From positions 1 through 29,402 of the forward strand of contig CAAGIF010000070.1 in NCBI GenBank assembly GCA_900769845.1: a DNA stretch of 29,402 bases. Reading direction: 5' to 3'. Shown one piece after another: positions 24,912 to 29,402 of this stretch; the first letter of the stretch is position 1; every line of letters begins with the position of its first letter. Both the position numbers and the translations under genes were made by a program. Source of the stretch: an uncultured Oscillospiraceae bacterium. Lineage in GTDB: Bacteria; Bacillota_A; Clostridia; Oscillospirales; Oscillospiraceae. A model generated the notes under the pieces. That model saw only the letters and a list, made by a program, of their open reading frames with translations, searched no databases and had not been told where the DNA came from.

Positions 24912-25769
24912 TTATCGTTCCAGAGCGCCGTGTTTTCCCCGAAGGAAATCCCCGATACCCTTTGTGATATAGTCGAATCTCTGCTTTCTGTGGTTCAAAA
25001 AGATCAGATGCAGGGGAGAGCGGATCAGGAGCATCGCCAGAAAACGAACGCGGTATTTCATGGGAGTATAGGATTTCCCAAACAGATACAGGCATTCCCG
25101 GAGCTGGTAATATTCCCGGTAGGGCTCTCCCACCCGCAGCCGCAGGGGACCGATCTTCTTCTCCCCCACGCCAAGGGTATGGCGAAGCACCGCCTGTTCC
25201 GTTAAACAGCAGAGCATGCCTTTTTTCATCAGCCGCCAGCACAGATCCCAGTCCGCCATGTCCAGGAAAACATCCTCATTCCAGAACCCAATCTTCCGCA
25301 AATCGCCATAGCGGCAAAGCATGGAGGAAGTAATGATGCCGGACACGCTGTATGTCTTTGCGCCCAATGGATGTTTTCGTCTTGGAATCTCAACGGTGCC
25401 GCTGCTGGTATTGAAATAGGCCGGTCCCAGGCAGCCTACGGAATATCCCGCGCGTTCCAGTTTATGCCGGATATGGCAGAGCGCCGCGATATGCCCCTCT
25501 TCGATTTGGGAATCCTGGTCGAAAAAGATCACCCGGTCAGAATCCTTCCATCCAAAAGCGGAGTCCTTCAGCACCCGGTTATACGCCCGGGAAATTCCCA
25601 GATTTTCACCAAACCAGATATAGCGGATATTCTCTCCGAAAAAAAGTTCCTCGTGGGAATCGGGACTGTTGTCACAGATATAAACCGTATCCACCTGCCG
25701 GGAGATGGCAGAAGCATTATCCGCCACCTGCAAAGTCGGATGGAACACAGTAATCAATGCGCTTATCAT
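24912..25769 (-). CDS. Rhamnosyltransferase-like family 2 glycosyltransferase
   Basis: The 285-residue protein is a GT-A glycosyltransferase of the rhamnosyltransferase type: ALITVFHPT (4-12), CDNSPDS (32-38), [10 protein letters not shown] (55-64) and the signature FFDQDSQ (82-88), then [11 protein letters not shown] as the acceptor/catalytic block. The FDQDS motif is typical of enzymes that add rhamnose, which fits the four rhamnose-synthesis genes immediately downstream. An ATG at 25808 is inside the preceding gene and has no ribosome site; the ATG at 25769 has AAGGA nine bases upstream and begins 5 bp after the sugar-transferase stop. Donor and acceptor remain inferred. Confidence 0.9.
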   Translation of the reverse strand: MISALITVFHPTLQVADNASAISRQVDTVYICDNSPDSHEELFFGENIRYIWFGENLGISRAYNRVLKDSAFGWKDSDRVIFFDQDSQIEEGHIAALCHIRHKLERAGYSVGCLGPAYFNTSSGTVEIPRRKHPLGAKTYSVSGIITSSMLCRYGDLRKIGFWNEDVFLDMADWDLCWRLMKKGMLCCLTEQAVLRHTLGVGEKKIGPLRLRVGEPYREYYQLRECLYLFGKSYTPMKYRVRFLAMLLIRSPLHLIFLNHRKQRFDYITKGIGDFLRGKHGALER

Positions 25770-25774
25770 CAGTT

Positions 25775-27139
25775 TCAATCCTTGTTCTTCTCCGCAGATG
25801 TCTGCCATGCCTCAATGCCCTCGGTATTCTCTTTCTGGAAGAGCACCCGGACCGTAAGAATCATCAGCTTCATATCCAGCAGGAAGGAGTAATTTTCAAT
25901 ATAGGTCAGATCCAGTTTCAGCTTGTCATAGGGGGTGGTATTGTACTTGCCGTAGACCTGGGCATAGCCGGTCAGGCCTGCCTTGACCTTCAACCGGAAG
26001 GGGAATTCCGGAAGCTTCTCAGCATACTTTTCTGCCAGTTCCGGACACTCCGGACGGGGTCCGACAAAGGACATCTCACCCTTCAGAATATTGAAAAGCT
26101 GGGGCAGCTCGTCAAAATGAATGCTGCGGATCAGTTTGCCCACCGGGGTAACGCGGCTGTCATTTTTCCGGGTCATGCAGTATTCCGTTTTCGCAGATTC
26201 CATATACATGCTGCGGAACTTATAGAGCTTAAAAATCTTGCCGTCCTGGGTCAGCCGGTCTTGGGTAAAGAACACCGGACCGCCGTCATGAACCTTAATG
26301 GCAATGGCAATAGCGAGCATCACCGGGGACGCCGCCAGGCAGAACAGCAACGACGCAACAATGTCAAACAGCCGCTTCAAAAACCGCTGTTCCACCGTCA
26401 GCCCCATATTCCGGAACACAAGCAGCGCCGTGTCAAACAAATGCACTCTGCCGGAACTCATGATCATAATATCGGAAATCTTGGGAACACAGTAGCAGCG
26501 AATGTTCTTGGCAAAGCAGAATTTCAGCAGCTTATTCCGCAGATCCGCAGGAATATCCGTCATCACCACCGCGCCGGTACGCAGGATCCGTTCCTTGATG
26601 GTTTCAATATCCTCATCAATGGAAATCGTTTCCTCGATGGCGTATTTATCCTTGCGGGAACCGATCTTCCGGATCAGCTCGTCAGGACTGTACTTGCCGT
26701 AGATCAAAAGCATCCGTCTGGCAGGATACAACCGCATATAGACCCACTTTGCACAAAGGCTCCAGGTGACCACCGCCAGCACATCCGCTATTGTCATCCA
26801 GATAATGGGCGTAATATTGGTCATAAATTTCCAGCGTCCGATCAAGCACAGCTGCAAATATGTAACTGCGTTGATACATACGATGGACAGTGTCTGGGTA
26901 TACAGCATATCAAATGCCCGAAGCTGACTGATCTGGAAGCCACCGTAGATCTTAAAGAAGAAGGAGGACATTAAGCCATAGATTGCAATCAGGACAAAAT
27001 TACCCCGGACAAAGTGAACCGCGCCAATCTCCGCATAGCTGGTAAACCAGACGCAAATAAAGATTCCCGTCAGCAGCAGGATGATTGCCGTAGATGCCAT
27101 GCCGGACAGCAATCTTTTATATTGTTCTCTGTTATTCAT
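25775..27139 (-). CDS. Polyprenyl glycosylphosphotransferase (priming sugar transferase)
   Basis: The enzyme transfers a sugar-1-phosphate from a nucleotide sugar to undecaprenyl phosphate, starting a lipid-linked chain. The 454-residue protein has four N-terminal hydrophobic segments (about 14-34, 46-64, 80-100, 110-132), a degenerate nucleotide-binding-like middle part, and the bacterial sugar-transferase domain from about 253: KRLFDIVASLL, GGPVFFTQDRLTQDGKIFKLYKFRSM (start about 286), HFDELPQLFNILKGEMSFVGPRPE (start 341) and KAGLTGYAQVYG (386-397). AAGGA lies nine bases before the ATG. First gene of the polysaccharide operon with its own promoter. The sugar (Glc, Gal or a HexNAc) cannot be decided from sequence. 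Confidence 0.94.
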   Translation of the reverse strand: MNNREQYKRLLSGMASTAIILLLTGIFICVWFTSYAEIGAVHFVRGNFVLIAIYGLMSSFFFKIYGGFQISQLRAFDMLYTQTLSIVCINAVTYLQLCLIGRWKFMTNITPIIWMTIADVLAVVTWSLCAKWVYMRLYPARRMLLIYGKYSPDELIRKIGSRKDKYAIEETISIDEDIETIKERILRTGAVVMTDIPADLRNKLLKFCFAKNIRCYCVPKISDIMIMSSGRVHLFDTALLVFRNMGLTVEQRFLKRLFDIVASLLFCLAASPVMLAIAIAIKVHDGGPVFFTQDRLTQDGKIFKLYKFRSMYMESAKTEYCMTRKNDSRVTPVGKLIRSIHFDELPQLFNILKGEMSFVGPRPECPELAEKYAEKLPEFPFRLKVKAGLTGYAQVYGKYNTTPYDKLKLDLTYIENYSFLLDMKLMILTVRVLFQKENTEGIEAWQTSAEKNKD

Positions 27140-27192
27140 ATCACAGTATCCTTATATTTCATCGATAAAACAGTGATCCACCATGAATGCAT
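27136..27192 (-). other. Possible 18-codon leader ORF before the polysaccharide operon
   Basis: The frame MHSWWITVLSMKYKDTVI begins about 9 nt after the predicted transcription start and its TGA overlaps the sugar-transferase ATG as ATGA. Only a weak ribosome site (TGAG) precedes it. It may be a coupled leader peptide or chance. Confidence 0.3.
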
Positions 27193-27207
27193 AGTATCTC
27201 ATTTGGG

Positions 27208-27236
27208 ATTATAACACAAATTGTTCCGTATTTCAA
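27208..27236 (-). promoter_or_regulatory. Promoter of the sugar-transferase/rfb operon
   Basis: On the minus strand TTGAAA (27231-27236), a 17 bp spacer and a perfect TATAAT (27208-27213). The leader to the sugar-transferase ATG is about 62 nt. Confidence 0.87.
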
Positions 27237-27247
27237 CACAAGCTTTT

Positions 27248-27278
27248 GAAACAATGGCGGCTGCCCCGCCATTGTTTC
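27248..27278 (-). terminator. Hairpin downstream of the FAD/Rieske gene
   Basis: A perfect 13 bp stem (27248-27260 with 27266-27278) around a five-base loop lies 21 bp past the stop of the minus-strand FAD gene. The minus-strand tail is AAAAGCTTGTG, not U-rich, so termination rests on the stem; another role is possible. Confidence 0.6.
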
Positions 27279-27299
27279 CCCGATGCGGCCTTCAGCAAG

Positions 27300-28598
27300 C
27301 TACTGCTTCAGATCTCCGGTTGCGGGATTGTCCAGAAGTTTTCCCTCTTCAGAAAAGCGGGAGCCGTGGCAGGGACAGTCCCAGCTGTGTTCCTGATAGT
27401 TCCACTTCAGCGCGCAGCCCAGATGGGGACATCGTGGCCGGGTGGGTGTCAGAATATTCCACAGGGCGTGAAGGGAATTGGATACCAAGGCGGGATGCAG
27501 TACCGTTCTCCCGGGGGCGTACAGGTCTTCATAGGGATTTTTCTTTTCCATAACCATATCTGCCAAAATTTGCGATGCCACCATAGAACCGGACATACCC
27601 CATTTGTTAAACCCCGTTGCCACAAACAGGCGTTCTGTTCGCTTTCCATACCGTCCGATATAGGGAAGATCGTCCAGGGTAATGCAGTCCTGGGCCGCCC
27701 AGTAATGACGGATTTTCGCCTCCGGGTAGTAATTCCGGGCGAAACGCTCCAGTTCCGTCCAACCGCCCCCCTGTTTCCCTGTCCGGTGAGAGCCGCCCCC
27801 CAACAGCAGCAGATCCCCATAATTACGGAAAGACAATCCCGTCATACTGTCGCTGACATACATGGCGTCCACCTTACCGGCATCCTGAAGGGCCAGAACA
27901 TAGGACCGGTGCTGGTATTGCTTCAGAAAATATCCGCCGTGCTTGTTTAGGAAAGGAAAATGTGTTGCCACGATCACATTTTCAGCCCGAACCGTTCCCC
28001 TGTCCGTATGCCAAATGCTGCCGTCAAAACCTGTAACACGGCTGTGCTCATAAATATTCAACCCCTGAGATATTTTCCGGACAAATTTCAGGGGATGAAA
28101 GTGCGCCTGATTGACGAACCGAACCGCCCCCACCGTTTCAAAGGGCAAGTCCGGTCGGGATATAAAATCTGCAGCGGCGCCGATTCTTTGGAGGGTTCTC
28201 AGTTCCTTTTCCAGGCCAAGCAGATCCGTCCGGGAATAGACGCAGGCGTCAGAGGCTTGAAAATCGCAGTCCCCATCCCGGCACAACGCCCGGAATCTTT
28301 CCAGCGCTTCCTCATTCGCCTGATAATACATGGCGGCCTTCTCCAGGCCGAACCGGGATGCGATCTTTTGATAATGCAATCCATGCTGGGAGGTAAGTTT
28401 TGCCGTTGTTCCCGCGGTTACCCCAGAACAGATCCTGTCCGCTTCCAGAAGCATACAATCGATCCCCCGCCGCTGCATTTCCCAGGCGCAGAGCAGGCCC
28501 GCCATACCACCGCCAATGATCAGCACATCCGTTTTTCCCACGCCCCGGAAGGTAGGAAATTCGGGAAGATTCTCTGTTTTTGTCCATAAGGATTCCAT
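27300..28598 (-). CDS. FAD-dependent oxidoreductase with C-terminal Rieske [2Fe-2S] domain
   Basis: The 432-residue protein joins a DAO/glycine-oxidase-like FAD domain to a Rieske iron-sulfur domain. The FAD motif is DVLIIGGGMAGLLCAWEM (24-41), followed by an ADRICSGVTAGTTAKLTSQH segment typical of this family, and a later TGFNKWGMSGS block. The C-terminus holds CPH (Cys390, His392) and CPCH (Cys408, His411), the CxH/CxxH ligand set of a Rieske cluster. Substrate and electron acceptor are unknown. A GTG at 28607 and an ATG at 28604 are in frame, but AGGTG lies six bases before the ATG at 28598. No clear promoter is visible between it and greA, so read-through from greA is possible. Confidence 0.9.
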   Translation of the reverse strand: MESLWTKTENLPEFPTFRGVGKTDVLIIGGGMAGLLCAWEMQRRGIDCMLLEADRICSGVTAGTTAKLTSQHGLHYQKIASRFGLEKAAMYYQANEEALERFRALCRDGDCDFQASDACVYSRTDLLGLEKELRTLQRIGAAADFISRPDLPFETVGAVRFVNQAHFHPLKFVRKISQGLNIYEHSRVTGFDGSIWHTDRGTVRAENVIVATHFPFLNKHGGYFLKQYQHRSYVLALQDAGKVDAMYVSDSMTGLSFRNYGDLLLLGGGSHRTGKQGGGWTELERFARNYYPEAKIRHYWAAQDCITLDDLPYIGRYGKRTERLFVATGFNKWGMSGSMVASQILADMVMEKKNPYEDLYAPGRTVLHPALVSNSLHALWNILTPTRPRCPHLGCALKWNYQEHSWDCPCHGSRFSEEGKLLDNPATGDLKQ

Positions 28599-28647
28599 AT
28601 TCATCACCTGATACCAGTATGCGCCGAATTTTGTCTGCTATCCGGGA

Positions 28648-28685
28648 ATAAAAAAACGCCATACTGCATTTTGCAGCATGGCGTT
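28648..28685 (-). terminator. Rho-independent terminator of greA
   Basis: On the minus strand an AACGCCAT arm (78-85 of the 28600 block) pairs with ATGGCGTT (28655-28662), with one G-U wobble, and an inner 5 bp stem around AAA, then a run of seven T and ATT. The wobble pair works only on the minus strand, so the terminator faces greA. Confidence 0.93.
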
Positions 28686-28696
28686 AATTGGATATC

Positions 28697-29173
28697 TTAG
28701 TTATTCCGGGAAACGCTGACCACCTTCAGGGTGTAAGAACCTGCAGGAGCATTGACTGTAAAGGTCTCGCCGGCAGCCTTTCCAACTACGGCGCGGCCAA
28801 AAGGAGAATCATCGGAAAGCTTACGCTCCATGGGATTCGCTTCCTGAGAACCGGTGATCCGATACTCGGTCTGAACACCCTTCTCATCCTCCACAACCAC
28901 CACACAGCCCAGGCCTACCCGACCGGTGGCTTCGTTCTCATCCTCAATGATCACAGCATGGGACAGGATGTCTTCGATCTCTGCAATACGGCCATAAAGC
29001 TTTGCCTGCTCATTCTTGGCGGCATCATATTCGGAGTTTTCGGAAAGGTCGCCGTAGGAACGGGCTTCTGCAATCATAGCAGCGATCTCGCGCTCCCGGG
29101 TAGTCTTCAGATAATTCAGTTCCTTCTCCAGGTCTGCCAGACGCAGGCTTGTAATCTTATATTCCTTTGCCAT
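28697..29173 (-). CDS. greA: Transcription elongation factor GreA
   Basis: GreA enters the secondary channel of RNA polymerase and rescues backtracked complexes by stimulating transcript cleavage. The 158-residue protein has the normal length: an N-terminal coiled coil (about 10-75) with ARSYGDLSENSEYDAAKNEQ (37-56), which carries the acidic tip residues Asp and Glu, and a C-terminal FKBP-like domain ending in VVGKAAGETFTVNAPAGSYTLKVVSV. AAAGGA lies eight bases before the ATG. It is a single-gene unit with its own promoter and strong terminator. Confidence 0.97.
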   Translation of the reverse strand: MAKEYKITSLRLADLEKELNYLKTTREREIAAMIAEARSYGDLSENSEYDAAKNEQAKLYGRIAEIEDILSHAVIIEDENEATGRVGLGCVVVVEDEKGVQTEYRITGSQEANPMERKLSDDSPFGRAVVGKAAGETFTVNAPAGSYTLKVVSVSRNN

Positions 29174-29216
29174 ATTTAAAATCCTTTCTCAGATAAAAGT
29201 ATCCATAGCTTTGCTC

Positions 29217-29245
29217 ATTATAATTCATATTCCTGCCGCAGTCAA
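29217..29245 (-). promoter_or_regulatory. Promoter of greA
   Basis: On the minus strand TTGACT (29240-29245), a 17 bp spacer and a perfect TATAAT (29217-29222), with a leader of about 37 nt. Confidence 0.9.
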
Positions 29246-29301
29246 GGTTTAATTCAAGGATTTTCCCCGAGAAAACTCCTCAAAAAGGGGATCTTTTCCG
29301 G

Positions 29302-29402
29302 TTATCGGCCGGTTTTAAGCGCCTCCAAAGCCGCCTGGATCTGGGGATCCTCTCCCACAGGGCAGATCCCCGCATAGATCCGGGAGAAGGTTTCATCGTC
29401 CA
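29302..29402 (-). CDS. C-terminal fragment of an unidentified protein
   Basis: The last 32 codons of a minus-strand frame are visible, ending in TAA at 29302-29304. The residues read DDETFSRIYAGICPVGEDPQ, then IQAALEALKTGR. The gene runs off the right edge, so family and start cannot be told. It ends 57 bp before the greA -35, so greA is transcribed separately. I do not recognise it. Confidence 0.6.
   Translation of the reverse strand, partial: DDETFSRIYAGICPVGEDPQIQAALEALKTGR

Noticed and set aside
24889..25242. N-terminal extension of the rfbA open frame
   Set aside because: The extra codons overlap the upstream glycosyltransferase in another frame and lack family similarity. GGAGG sits before the ATG at 24888.
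25757..26974. 405-codon plus-strand frame opposite the priming sugar transferase
   Set aside because: Antisense shadow of a gene with clear sugar-transferase motifs.
29259..29295. Possible terminator for the unidentified gene at the right edge
   Set aside because: Four C and four G flank a loosely paired GAG/CTC core after the stop codon on the minus strand, but the stem is weak and interrupted, so I did not call it.
1..29402. Mobile elements, prophage, CRISPR, toxin-antitoxin or defence genes, tRNA or rRNA
   Set aside because: I saw no transposase, integrase, phage structural gene, repeat-spacer pattern, defence-type nuclease or helicase, and no tRNA or rRNA-like sequence. The prompt's hint of an undescribed system is not supported by what I can read.

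Overview
The window looks like one contig from a low-complexity-free, moderately GC-rich Firmicute, most probably a gut Clostridia of the Oscillospirales type. This is inferred from strong Shine-Dalgarno sites (AGGAGG-like), canonical sigma-A promoters with 16-17 bp spacers, TrmFO/DprA/TopA/TrkH gene order, YebC, TrmK-Nif3 pairing and GC-rich third codon positions with frequent CGG arginine codons. The first 19 bases are identical to the 3' end of the Illumina TruSeq adapter, so the left edge is an assembly artefact. Every large gene belongs to a known family. I found no mobile element, CRISPR array, prophage, tRNA or rRNA, and no convincing undescribed multi-gene system.

Layout. 1-2744 (minus): a truncated cytosolic 5'-nucleotidase of the cN-I type and a large DUF2079 membrane protein, each with its own promoter. 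2844-5800 (plus): a DUF1858 CxxC protein, trmK and a Nif3-like protein, then yebC with its own promoter and a small two-helix membrane protein, closed by a strong terminator. 5819-9100 (minus): two single-gene units, a CapD/PglF-type nucleotide-sugar 4,6-dehydratase and a NahK-like sugar kinase, each with a near-consensus promoter and a terminator hairpin. 9113-18618 (minus): a tightly packed eight-gene operon, trkH-trkA-trmH-dprA-topA-trmFO-plsX-rnc, combining potassium uptake, RNA modification, DNA processing, DNA topology, phospholipid synthesis and RNA processing. 18714-21413 (plus): adenine deaminase divergent from the trk operon, followed by a family 2 glycosyltransferase. 21383-27236 (minus): a surface-polysaccharide operon, made up of a priming sugar transferase, a rhamnosyltransferase-like GT2 and rfbA-rfbB-rfbD-rfbC. 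27248-29402 (minus): an FAD oxidoreductase with a C-terminal Rieske domain, greA, and the last 32 codons of an unidentified gene.

How the genes fit together. The rfb genes make dTDP-L-rhamnose, the GT2 in the same operon probably adds it, and the polyprenyl glycosylphosphotransferase starts the lipid-linked chain. The stand-alone CapD-like enzyme and the convergent GT2 may serve the same glycan. TrkH and TrkA form one potassium channel with its RCK regulatory subunit. TrmK, TrmFO and the SPOUT methyltransferase modify tRNA or rRNA. Points worth a second look are mostly small: the adapter junction, hairpins sitting directly before trmK and the plus-strand GT2, inverted repeats in the trk/ade divergent region, and a short leader ORF before the polysaccharide operon.
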